Shown in pieces: positions 1-5,327 of a DNA stretch of 5,851 bases. The DNA is taken from positions 1-5,851 of the forward strand of contig DCGU01000024.1 in assembly GCA_002315325.1 (NCBI GenBank), read 5' to 3'. Below the pieces are notes generated by a model. It made no database searches, was not told where the DNA came from, and saw only the letters and a program-made list of their open reading frames with translations. Every line of letters begins with the position of its first letter. Position 1 is the stretch's first letter. The position numbers were made by a program, and so were the translations under genes. Source of the stretch: Clostridiales bacterium UBA1770. GTDB taxonomy: Bacteria; Bacillota; Clostridia; Oscillospirales; CAG-272.

Positions 1-24
1 ATCTGTAGAAAGCGATTAACGTGA
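1..24 (+). other. possible 3' end of an upstream gene
   Basis: The first bases may be the tail of a gene that begins before the window. One frame reads ICRKRLT and stops at TGA 22-24, which overlaps the GTG start of the activase as GTGA, a typical arrangement for translational coupling. A second frame reads SVESD and stops at TAA 17-19. I cannot tell which is real. PflA-type activases are usually encoded next to the glycyl radical enzyme they activate, so such an enzyme is the natural expectation, but these few residues show no recognisable motif. Confidence 0.3.
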
Positions 25-797
25 CATTTTCTATGTTTATATCGGACATTCAGCATTTTTCGGTGGGTGACGGCGACGGCATCCGCACGACGGTCTTCTT
101 TCAGGGGTGCGCCCTGCGCTGCCCCTGGTGCCACAATCCGGAGACACTGCCCCGCACGCCCGTGACGCTGCATTTTGCCGCAACCGGCAAAACCGAGACG
201 CGCGGCCGCGAGGTCGAGCCGCAAAACCTATTGCAGGAGTTGTTGGAAGACGCAGACTTTTTCAAACAAAGCGGGGGCGGTGTAACGCTTTCCGGCGGGG
301 AGGTCCTTTTGCAGGCACAGGGTGCCGCAGAACTGGCCAACCTTTTGCACCAAAACGGCGTACACGTCCTGATTGATACGGCGGGCAGTCTGCCCTTCTC
401 TGCTTTTGAAGCGGTGGACCCGTACGTGGACGGCTACCTGTTCGATTACAAGAGCGGGTCGGCCGAAAAGTACCGTGACGTCATCGGTGGGAGTCTTACG
501 CTTGTCACCGAGAACCTATCGCGGCTGTTGGCTGCGGGAAAATACGTCCGGGTGCGCATTCCGCAAATCCCGGGATTCAATACAGATGCCGCATCCATTG
601 ATGAAATCTGCCGCAATTTAGCGGCCATCGGCGTGACCGCCGTTGACCTGCTGCCCTTCCATCGCCTGGGCAGCGCCAAATACGCGGCCATGGGGTTGGA
701 CTACGCCTACAAAGACGCGGAACCGCTCTCCAAGGCACAAATTGACGCCATCACGGCACAATATGAAAAACATTTCACCGTGACGGTGGAAAAATAA
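21..797 (+). CDS. PflA-type glycyl-radical-enzyme activating enzyme (radical SAM)
   Basis: This is a radical SAM protein that uses a [4Fe-4S] cluster and S-adenosylmethionine to abstract a hydrogen from a glycine of a partner enzyme, switching on an anaerobic glycyl radical enzyme in the cytoplasm. The cluster motif CALRCPWC has cysteines at 30, 34 and 37, preceded by the family motif GDGDGIRT (16-23). SGGGVTLSGGE (84-94) holds the SAM-binding GGE. FDYK (141-144), RIPQIPGFN (179-187) and LLPFHRLGSAKY (210-221) are the usual activase blocks. At 258 aa it is close to PflA size. The only other cysteine is C197, so the ferredoxin-like eight-cysteine insert of many clostridial activases is absent. 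The GTG at 21 overlaps a possible upstream stop; ATG at 33 is an alternative start, and neither has a strong ribosome binding site. The partner enzyme, and hence the substrate, is outside the window. Confidence 0.88.
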   Translation: MTFSMFISDIQHFSVGDGDGIRTTVFFQGCALRCPWCHNPETLPRTPVTLHFAATGKTETRGREVEPQNLLQELLEDADFFKQSGGGVTLSGGEVLLQAQGAAELANLLHQNGVHVLIDTAGSLPFSAFEAVDPYVDGYLFDYKSGSAEKYRDVIGGSLTLVTENLSRLLAAGKYVRVRIPQIPGFNTDAASIDEICRNLAAIGVTAVDLLPFHRLGSAKYAAMGLDYAYKDAEPLSKAQIDAITAQYEKHFTVTVEK

Positions 798-802
798 AAA
801 TC

Positions 803-826
803 GGGCCTGCCCTCTCGGGCAGGCCC
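803..826. terminator. bidirectional intrinsic terminator
   Basis: GGGCCTGCCC (803-812) and GGGCAGGCCC (817-826) form a perfect 10-bp GC-rich stem with a TCTC loop. On the plus strand it is followed by ATTATTTTGTTT; on the minus strand it is followed by GATTTTTATTTTT. It lies between two convergent stop codons (797 and 844), so it probably ends both the activase and the solute-binding protein transcripts. Confidence 0.92.
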
Positions 827-843
827 ATTATTTTGTTTAGAAC

Positions 844-2283
844 TTATTTCGTAGCGTTTTCCTGCTGGTACAACTTTTCAAGGTTGTTGTACAGGGTGGT
901 GATACGGCCGTTGAACAGGCTGTCATACTGAGCCTGAATGGTAGCGGCGGATGCAGCACCGGCAACCAGGGAGTCACCGACGATGAGGTCGATTGCTTCG
1001 AATGCGGGCTCGGTGTTCAGGCAAGAGCACCATGCAAAGCCCCAGTCGATCCAAACGGTATCGCGGATGGTTTCCAGGTTTTCTTTGGTCAGCTGGTTCT
1101 GCGCGTAGGTGGACTGCACAACCTTGCTGAAGTACAAGGGAGTGGAGACTCTTGCGCCGCAGGATGCCATAGCTTCCATAACGACACCGACGATAGCGTA
1201 ACGGTCGGTCGGCAGGGTTGCTTCAACACCGATACAGGGAATACCGTCGTAGGTCGGGGTATGGTAATCGGAAGCTTCGTCATACTTAGGCATAACGATC
1301 ACTGCGCATTCCCAATCTGCATCGCGAACGGTGCCCATTCTGGACAGACGAGAGGGAGCGAACATATAGTTACCGTTGGCTTCCAGGTCGGAAGAAATGC
1401 CGCGGTAGCAGAATACGTCGGAGTTAACCAGGTTGTAGAGTTTGCTGAAGATAGCTTCGTTCTCTACGGTGTCAATCTTGAAGACGTGCTTGCCGCCCTC
1501 TTCTGCAGTCAGCGTGAAGTTACCGCCGTATGCGAAGGAAGAGCATTCCCACTGGGAGTGAACGACGTAGCCGTAACCGTCCACGTTATTCTTGGTACCA
1601 TCTTCATCAATATCCTCGTAGTACTTGCCGCCGAGTTCAGCCATCTTTTCCAGGGTCCACTTGCCGTCTTTAATCAGCTGACCGAGGTCAACGTCGGGAT
1701 TGTACTTTTTGAACGTGTCGAGGTTTACGAAACAACCAACCAGCTGTTCGATGAAGTTGGTGGTGATTTCACCGGTGGTGAAGTAGTTGAGGTTCTTATA
1801 TGCCCACATGTTGGTGTACGCCTGGTTCCAGTAAGGCATAGAGAGGTCGATTTCCTTCAGTTTGTTCAGGTTGAGCATGTAACCGTTGGTTGCAGCAACA
1901 ACGTCGAACTTCATGTGACCGAGACCGATGTCGTAGTTGGAGTCACCGGACAGGAAATCTTCGCCGTACTTAGCGAGCAGGTCGCCCATACCGCCGTCAA
2001 TACGGTCGAGCTGTACGTTGAAACGATCGGCGATTTCAAGCTGACGGTCATATATGGCCTTGGCATTCCAGTCGCCTTCGCCGACGTTTTCAGCGTCGAT
2101 TTGCATAGAGCCGGCACCGCGGCCGAAAATCATAACGGTGTCGCCACCGAAATCATATTCGCCGATACGGTCGCCGTATTCGTTCAGGGGTTCTTCTTTT
2201 TCTTTGCCGCAGGAAACGAGCGTCAGCACGCTGACGACCATCAACAGAGCAAGGACAAGAGCGAGGAGCTTGCGTGTCTTCAT
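844..2283 (-). CDS. extracellular solute-binding lipoprotein (ABC transporter, family 1-like)
   Basis: A 479-aa lipoprotein probably anchored outside the cell membrane, where it would capture a solute (often a sugar or oligosaccharide in this family) for an ABC importer. Residues 1-24 are a signal peptide (MKTRK, then a hydrophobic core), ending in the lipobox LVSC with lipidated C25, followed by a charged linker. GKWTLEKM (207-214) is a block common in family 1 binding proteins. DIDEDGTKNNVDGYGY (224-239) resembles an EF-hand-like calcium loop seen in such proteins. The start at 2283 is chosen because AAGGAAGG lies 8 bases upstream and the signal peptide begins there; a longer reading frame from 2355 would start inside the promoter. 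No permease or ATPase gene adjoins it. Lysine codons are 17 AAG to 8 AAA by hand count, unlike the mostly AAA mrpE gene, which may reflect high expression. The ligand cannot be predicted. Confidence 0.87.
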   Translation of the reverse strand: MKTRKLLALVLALLMVVSVLTLVSCGKEKEEPLNEYGDRIGEYDFGGDTVMIFGRGAGSMQIDAENVGEGDWNAKAIYDRQLEIADRFNVQLDRIDGGMGDLLAKYGEDFLSGDSNYDIGLGHMKFDVVAATNGYMLNLNKLKEIDLSMPYWNQAYTNMWAYKNLNYFTTGEITTNFIEQLVGCFVNLDTFKKYNPDVDLGQLIKDGKWTLEKMAELGGKYYEDIDEDGTKNNVDGYGYVVHSQWECSSFAYGGNFTLTAEEGGKHVFKIDTVENEAIFSKLYNLVNSDVFCYRGISSDLEANGNYMFAPSRLSRMGTVRDADWECAVIVMPKYDEASDYHTPTYDGIPCIGVEATLPTDRYAIVGVVMEAMASCGARVSTPLYFSKVVQSTYAQNQLTKENLETIRDTVWIDWGFAWCSCLNTEPAFEAIDLIVGDSLVAGAASAATIQAQYDSLFNGRITTLYNNLEKLYQQENATK

Positions 2284-2291
2284 GGTAATAA

Positions 2292-2299
2292 CCTTCCTT
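2292..2299 (-). promoter_or_regulatory. ribosome binding site of the solute-binding protein
   Basis: On the minus strand AAGGAAGG sits 8 bases before the ATG at 2283. It decides the start in favour of this ATG over the in-frame upstream ATG at 2355. Confidence 0.85.
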
Positions 2300-2346
2300 T
2301 TAGTTTTTGATAGACCGGCCGCCTTTGCGCCGTATTCTTCTTTACT

Positions 2347-2375
2347 ATTATACAAACAAAAGTGAAAACAGACAA
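2347..2375 (-). promoter_or_regulatory. sigma-A type promoter of the solute-binding protein gene
   Basis: Read on the minus strand, TTGTCT (2375-2370) is a 4-of-6 match to the -35 box and TATAAT (2352-2347) is a perfect -10 box, separated by 17 bases. Transcription would begin near 2340, giving a leader of about 57 bases before the ATG at 2283. The -35 box lies inside a 28-base near-palindrome. Confidence 0.75.
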
Positions 2376-2389
2376 TTGATTATTTTCAC
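2362..2389. repeat. 28-base nested near-palindrome over the -35 box (candidate operator)
   Basis: GTGAAAA (2362-2368) and TTTTCAC (2383-2389) are perfect inverted arms. The palindrome CAATTG (2373-2378) sits exactly at their common centre, between 2375 and 2376. The element covers the -35 box of the minus-strand promoter, a position suited to a repressor. The regulator is unknown. Confidence 0.5.
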
Positions 2390-2406
2390 AAAACGTTCAC
2401 ATTATT

Positions 2407-2425
2407 TTTGTGCAGTTAGCACAAA
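2407..2425. repeat. 19-base inverted repeat TTTGTGC-N5-GCACAAA (candidate operator)
   Basis: TTTGTGC (2407-2413) and GCACAAA (2419-2425) are perfect 7-base arms around AGTTA. No T run follows on either strand, so it is not an obvious terminator. It lies 32 bases upstream of the -35 box of the solute-binding protein promoter and about 90 bases upstream of the mrp -35 box, which suits a protein-binding site. It is not a clean match to a Rex or CRP site. Confidence 0.5.
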
Positions 2426-2426
2426 T

Positions 2427-2458
2427 GACGGCCAAAAAATTTAGTAATTTTTTACGTC
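2427..2458. repeat. A/T-tract inverted repeat between the divergent promoters
   Basis: AAAAAATT (2434-2441) and AATTTTTT (2446-2453) pair perfectly around TAGT, and outer arms GACG (2427-2430) and CGTC (2455-2458) can extend the structure with a small bulge. TTTTTT follows at 2461-2466. It could be bent DNA, a regulator or nucleoid-protein site, or a weak terminator; no gene ends here on the plus strand to need one. Confidence 0.4.
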
Positions 2459-2513
2459 CGTTTTTTCAGACCGCTGTGCCGAACAAAGTTTCCTTCCTAT
2501 TTATTATGATGCC

Positions 2514-2542
2514 TTGACAAACACGGCTTAACAAACTATAAT
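2514..2542 (+). promoter_or_regulatory. perfect consensus sigma-A promoter of the mrp/mbh-type operon
   Basis: TTGACA (2514-2519) and TATAAT (2537-2542) are both perfect consensus boxes with an ideal 17-base spacer. The start of transcription should be near 2549, giving a leader of about 48 bases. A weak AT-only hairpin (ATATTT 2561-2566, AAATAT 2572-2577) lies just before the AGAGG ribosome binding site of the first gene. This is a strong promoter by sequence and suggests high or basal expression unless an upstream operator controls it. Confidence 0.9.
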
Positions 2543-2596
2543 AGTGACTTGTCTTTTGTGATATTTTATTGAAATATATAGAGAGGACGTTGAAAA

Positions 2597-3085
2597 ATGG
2601 TTCTTGTCTTATTTATTTTGTGGCTGGTGCTGAACGGGCATTTTGCCATTGACGCCGCCATGCTGGAAATCGTGCTGTTCGGGTTGGCCGGTTCCGGCGT
2701 CATTTACCTGTTTATGATTAAGTTTACCCGCTGGGACAAACGCATCGACGCTTTTTTCCTAAAGCGTTTTTATCTGTTCGTTGCCTACGGTGCGGTGCTG
2801 GTGTGGAACGTTATCGTTGCCAACTTCCACGTGATCAAAGTGATTTTGACACCGGGGGAATCGCCCGAGCCGGTTATCGTTACCCTGCAGCTGCCCATCA
2901 AAAATGAATTCTTCCGCTCCATGGCGGCCAACGCCATCACGCTGACCCCCGGCACCATCACCATTGCCTGCACCGAGGAGCATTACGTGGTACATTGTCT
3001 GAAACAGGCCTATATGGACGGTTTTGAAAACAGCGCTATCGTCAAAATCATCTTGAAAATGGAGGAAACGTACAATGACCGTTGA
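2597..3085 (+). CDS. mrpE: MrpE/MnhE-family cation antiporter subunit (MbhA-like)
   Basis: A 162-aa small membrane subunit of Mrp-type Na+/H+ antiporter modules, equivalent to MbhA in membrane-bound hydrogenases. Hydrophobic segments lie at about 2-20, 22-41 and 58-78. The cytoplasmic C-terminal half carries the family signature ANAITLTPGT (111-120), followed by a mixed domain to residue 162. Length is usual for the family. It is the first gene of the operon, about 48 bases after the predicted transcription start, with GAGAGG (2581-2586) as a slightly distant ribosome binding site. Its end overlaps mrpF by 11 bases. In known complexes MrpE helps assemble and stabilise the antiporter; it is not thought to form the ion path itself. 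Confidence 0.92.
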   Translation: MVLVLFILWLVLNGHFAIDAAMLEIVLFGLAGSGVIYLFMIKFTRWDKRIDAFFLKRFYLFVAYGAVLVWNVIVANFHVIKVILTPGESPEPVIVTLQLPIKNEFFRSMAANAITLTPGTITIACTEEHYVVHCLKQAYMDGFENSAIVKIILKMEETYNDR

Positions 3086-3398
3086 AAACGCCTATCATAC
3101 CCTGTTTACCGCGGGATTGATCGTCATCGGTGTTTGTATGCTGGCGACCGTTATCAAATCCATTTTGGGGCCGCGTATTTCCGACCGTTTGATGACGGTG
3201 AATATGATCGGCACGCTGGTCACCGGTGCCATTGCCATTCTTTCCGCCCTGTTATCGGGGGAGGAATATTTAGTGGATATTTGCATTATTTACGTGTTGG
3301 TTTCTTTTATTTCCGTGGTGGTGTTCACAAGCGTGTTCATCAACGAATACGTCAAACGTGAAAAGAACGATGCGGGAACCGAACGGGAGGACAAATGA
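3075..3398 (+). CDS. mrpF: MrpF/MnhF-family cation antiporter subunit (MbhB-like)
   Basis: A 107-aa subunit with three predicted membrane helices (about 10-30, 40-60 and 66-90) and a charged cytoplasmic tail. GPRISDRLMTVNMIGT (32-47) matches the family block with its conserved DR pair, and YLVDICIIYVLVSFIS (65-80) carries the membrane aspartate D68, conserved in this family and linked to ion movement in Mrp/Mbh complexes. GGAGG (3061-3065) lies 9 bases before the ATG, inside the end of mrpE. The stop overlaps the mrpG start as ATGA. Confidence 0.93.
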   Translation: MTVENAYHTLFTAGLIVIGVCMLATVIKSILGPRISDRLMTVNMIGTLVTGAIAILSALLSGEEYLVDICIIYVLVSFISVVVFTSVFINEYVKREKNDAGTEREDK

Positions 3399-3757
3399 TG
3401 GAATGGCTTCGTTTTGCCTTTTCGGCACTGTTTACCATTGCCGGTGTTTTGGCCTTTGCCGTCGGCACGTTCGGCATTTATCGATTTAAGTTCGTGATGA
3501 ACCGTATGCACGCCGCCGCCATTTTGGACACTATGGGTTTATTGTTTGTCATTGTCGGCCTGGTGATTGCACGCGGCTTTACGGCCGTGAGTTGGAAACT
3601 CCTGCTTGTCGTGGTCTTTTTGTGGCTGACAAGCCCCATTTCCTCCCACCTGCTGGCCAAGATGGAATATTTCACCGACGCCGATTTGGGCGGTGAAATC
3701 AAGAACGATTTACGCAAAATCAAAGGAGACGACAACGATGAGTATCGCGATCTTTAA
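3395..3757 (+). CDS. mrpG: MrpG/MnhG-family cation antiporter subunit (MbhC-like)
   Basis: A 120-aa subunit with three predicted membrane helices (about 5-27, 45-62 and 67-88). GIYRFKFVMNRMHAAAILDT (27-46) and TSPISSHLLAK (79-89) are the MnhG signatures. The tail after residue 95 is hydrophilic and acidic. Two adjacent ATGs exist: 3395, overlapping the mrpF stop as ATGA, and 3398, which has the better spacing (7 rather than 4 bases) from GGAGG at 3386-3390; the true start may be 3398. The last 20 bases overlap the next gene. In Mrp/Mbh complexes it packs with MrpE and MrpF beside the MbhD/MbhE part. Confidence 0.93.
   Translation: MMEWLRFAFSALFTIAGVLAFAVGTFGIYRFKFVMNRMHAAAILDTMGLLFVIVGLVIARGFTAVSWKLLLVVVFLWLTSPISSHLLAKMEYFTDADLGGEIKNDLRKIKGDDNDEYRDL
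3722..3728 (+). promoter_or_regulatory. ribosome binding site of the mbhD-like gene
   Basis: AAAGGAG lies 9 bases before the ATG at 3738, within the end of mrpG. It fixes the start at 3738 rather than the in-frame ATG at 3693, which would add 15 residues unlike the family. Confidence 0.85.
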
Positions 3758-4049
3758 ATATATCCTGCTCGCTTTACTGGTTACGTCTGCCGTCACCGTA
3801 TTGCTGATTAAAAACGCACTGACCTCCGTGGTCGTATTTATGTCCTACTCTTCCGTGATGGCAATCACGTGGATCTTACTGGAATCCCCCGATTTGGCGA
3901 TTACGGAGGCCGCCGTCGGTGCCGGCATCACGTCCGTTTTGTTTTTTACAACGCTGAAAAAAATCCACCAGATTGACGCGCGGCTGAACAGCCGTGCGGC
4001 AGACCGGCACACTGCGGCACAGGAGGAAACACACCGTGAAGAAACTTGA
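3738..4049 (+). CDS. mbhD: MbhD-like subunit (DUF4040), a split-off part of the MrpA C-terminus
   Basis: A 103-aa membrane protein equivalent to a C-terminal part of MrpA and to MbhD of membrane-bound hydrogenases. Three hydrophobic segments lie at about 4-24, 28-47 and 56-74. SPDLAITEAAVGAG (50-63) matches the MrpA/MbhD block with a conserved membrane glutamate (E57 in ITEAAVG), thought to lie on the sodium path in this family. A hydrophilic tail (76-103) is rich in Arg, His and Glu. It overlaps mrpG by 20 bases and the next gene by 14. A separate MbhD gene, rather than one large MrpA, is a mark of the Mbh/Mbx/Mbs arrangement, though split forms are also known in Mrp operons. Confidence 0.85.
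   Translation: MSIAIFKYILLALLVTSAVTVLLIKNALTSVVVFMSYSSVMAITWILLESPDLAITEAAVGAGITSVLFFTTLKKIHQIDARLNSRAADRHTAAQEETHREET
4021..4026 (+). promoter_or_regulatory. ribosome binding site that sets a GTG start
   Basis: A perfect AGGAGG lies 9 bases before GTG 4036. This favours GTG over the in-frame ATG at 3994, which lies in the end of mbhD and has no such site, and over ATG 4057. Confidence 0.85.
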
Positions 4050-4920
4050 CGCCTTTATGGAGCTGGCCGAGCTGCCGTCATCGGACGACGCCGCGCTGCT
4101 GCACCGTGAAAAAGAGGACGACGCACTGCAGCAGGACGAGCTGGGGAGCGGCACCAAGCAAACCGTCGGTCATGCGACTGCCGAAACCGGTCACTTTTTG
4201 TATTACGTCATCGCCATTGTCGGCGCACTCGTTTTGCTGGGTACCCTGCTGTATTGCGTGTCGTTCTTACCGCGCCTGGGCGGGAGCGCCTCGCCGACGC
4301 AAAACGATATTTATACGGAATACGTGGAAAACGGCATAGAGAAAACCGGCGCCGTCAACTTCGTGACGGGCATGATTTTGGATTACCGTGCGTTTGACAC
4401 GCTGGGCGAATCCTTCGTATTATTTACCGCCGTCACCTGCGTGCTGATTTTGCTGCAGGGCTTTAAGGACCGCAAAGAAAAGAACGACGGGCTGTATCAA
4501 CCCCTGCACGACCCCATTTTGCGTGACGGCTGTTCGATTTTGGTACCGCTCATTTTCCTGCTCGGTGTCTACGTCATCCTGAACGGTTCCATCTCTCCCG
4601 GCGGCGGCTTTTCCGGCGGCGCCATTATGGGGGCGGGACTGATTGTCTACGCCATTGCATTCGGCTTTGATAAAGCCGGCCAATTCTTTACGAATAAAAC
4701 CTTCCGTGCCGTTTCCGGTGCCGCGCTGCTGACGTATTGCGGGTCCAAAACCTACTCGTTTTTGACGGGTGCCATGGGCGTGGAATCCGTCGTCCCGCTC
4801 GGCATTCCCGGGGCCATTCTGAGCGGCGGTATCATCTTTATTCTGAACGTATGCGTCGGTCTTGTCGTGACGTGCACCATGTTCGGCTTTTACGCATTAT
4901 TTAACAAGGGGGAAATCTGA
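4036..4920 (+). CDS. mrpB: fused MbhE-MrpB (MnhB) antiporter subunit
   Basis: A 294-aa membrane protein joining two subunits that are separate in Pyrococcus-type Mbh. Residues 1-52 are an acidic, hydrophilic head of unknown role. Residues 53-143 are MbhE-like: one helix (53-77), an outer or amphipathic stretch, then YRAFDTLGE (117-125), the MrpA/MbhE signature, and a second helix (126-142). After a charged linker, 157-294 are MrpB: a helix at 164-183, SPGGGFSGGAI (187-197), and helices to NVCVGLVVTC (271-280). The stretch before PGGG reads LNGSIS (182-187), where many MrpB proteins have HGH or AGHN, so the usual histidines are missing. GTG 4036 is chosen for its AGGAGG site. In the complex this part lies next to MbhD and MrpC and is thought to take part in sodium transfer. 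The MrpB assignment is firm; the MbhE part rests on the FDTLGE block and gene order. Confidence 0.87.
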   Translation: MKKLDAFMELAELPSSDDAALLHREKEDDALQQDELGSGTKQTVGHATAETGHFLYYVIAIVGALVLLGTLLYCVSFLPRLGGSASPTQNDIYTEYVENGIEKTGAVNFVTGMILDYRAFDTLGESFVLFTAVTCVLILLQGFKDRKEKNDGLYQPLHDPILRDGCSILVPLIFLLGVYVILNGSISPGGGFSGGAIMGAGLIVYAIAFGFDKAGQFFTNKTFRAVSGAALLTYCGSKTYSFLTGAMGVESVVPLGIPGAILSGGIIFILNVCVGLVVTCTMFGFYALFNKGEI

Positions 4921-4925
4921 ACGAC

Positions 4926-5327
4926 ATGCGCGCTGTATTCGATTTGTTTATCACGCACACAGAAGAAGTCGTTGCGGTCGTGCTGTTCGGCATCGGCTTA
5001 TTCACGCTGATTTTCCACAAAAACCTGCTCAAAAAAATCATGGGGCTGAACATCATGGACACCGGCGTTTATCTGTTCTTAGCCTCTATGGGTTACATTG
5101 AGGACAAGCTGTCCCCCATTTGGCGCGGCGAAGAAGTGATTCACGCCGCCGATTACGTCAACCCGATTCCCGCGGGCCTGGTTTTAACGGGCATCGTCGT
5201 ATCCGTTTCCGTCACGGCCATTTCGCTGGCGCTGACGGTACGGCTGTACGCGCAGTATCACACCGTGAATATTGACGAAGTCTATCACGTGCTGCGCGAG
5301 AAAGATAAGCGGGGCGACCTGTCATGA
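4926..5327 (+). CDS. mrpC: MrpC/MnhC (NuoK-like) antiporter subunit (MbhG-like)
   Basis: A 133-aa subunit related to NuoK of complex I, with three predicted helices (about 13-31, 41-57 and 82-108). HKNLLKKIMGLNIMDTGVYL (31-50) and NPIPAGLVLTGIVVS (79-93) are the family blocks. The second differs from the common DPxPQALVLTAIV form: Asp is replaced by Asn, Gln by Ala, and two alanines by Gly. A charged tail follows residue 110. The ATG is 5 bases after the mrpB stop, with AAGGGGGA (4906-4913) about 12 bases upstream, rather far; an in-frame CTG at 4917 overlapping the stop is a possible but unlikely start. Its TGA overlaps the next ATG. It would bridge the MrpB part to the large MrpD-type antiporter. 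Confidence 0.9.
   Translation: MRAVFDLFITHTEEVVAVVLFGIGLFTLIFHKNLLKKIMGLNIMDTGVYLFLASMGYIEDKLSPIWRGEEVIHAADYVNPIPAGLVLTGIVVSVSVTAISLALTVRLYAQYHTVNIDEVYHVLREKDKRGDLS

Noticed and set aside
1261..2310. A 349-codon plus-strand reading frame opposite the solute-binding protein gene
   Set aside because: It is an antisense shadow: the minus-strand frame has a signal peptide, lipobox, ribosome binding site and promoter, while this one has no family features.
2284..2355. Longer N-terminus of the solute-binding protein starting at 2355
   Set aside because: The start falls within the promoter, upstream of the predicted transcription start near 2340, and the added 24 residues precede a complete signal peptide.
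2385..2401. Two TTCACA copies 11 bases apart as an AraC-type direct-repeat site
   Set aside because: Six-base repeats in an AT-rich control region are weak evidence, and one copy is part of the larger palindrome arm.
2407..2425. Direct assignment of the inverted repeat as a Rex or CRP site
   Set aside because: The arms share TTGTG/CACAA but the length and inner bases do not fit either consensus well.
3693..3737. ATG start at 3693 for the MbhD-like protein
   Set aside because: The added residues lie wholly inside mrpG and the AAAGGAG site supports 3738.
3994..4035. ATG start at 3994 for the MbhE-MrpB fusion
   Set aside because: It has no good ribosome binding site, adds 14 mostly basic residues that are a frame shadow of mbhD, and GTG 4036 has a perfect AGGAGG.
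4420..4683. Minus-strand frame of 87 codons inside the MrpB gene
   Set aside because: It is a shadow of a well-supported membrane protein gene and has no ribosome binding site or family features that I can see.
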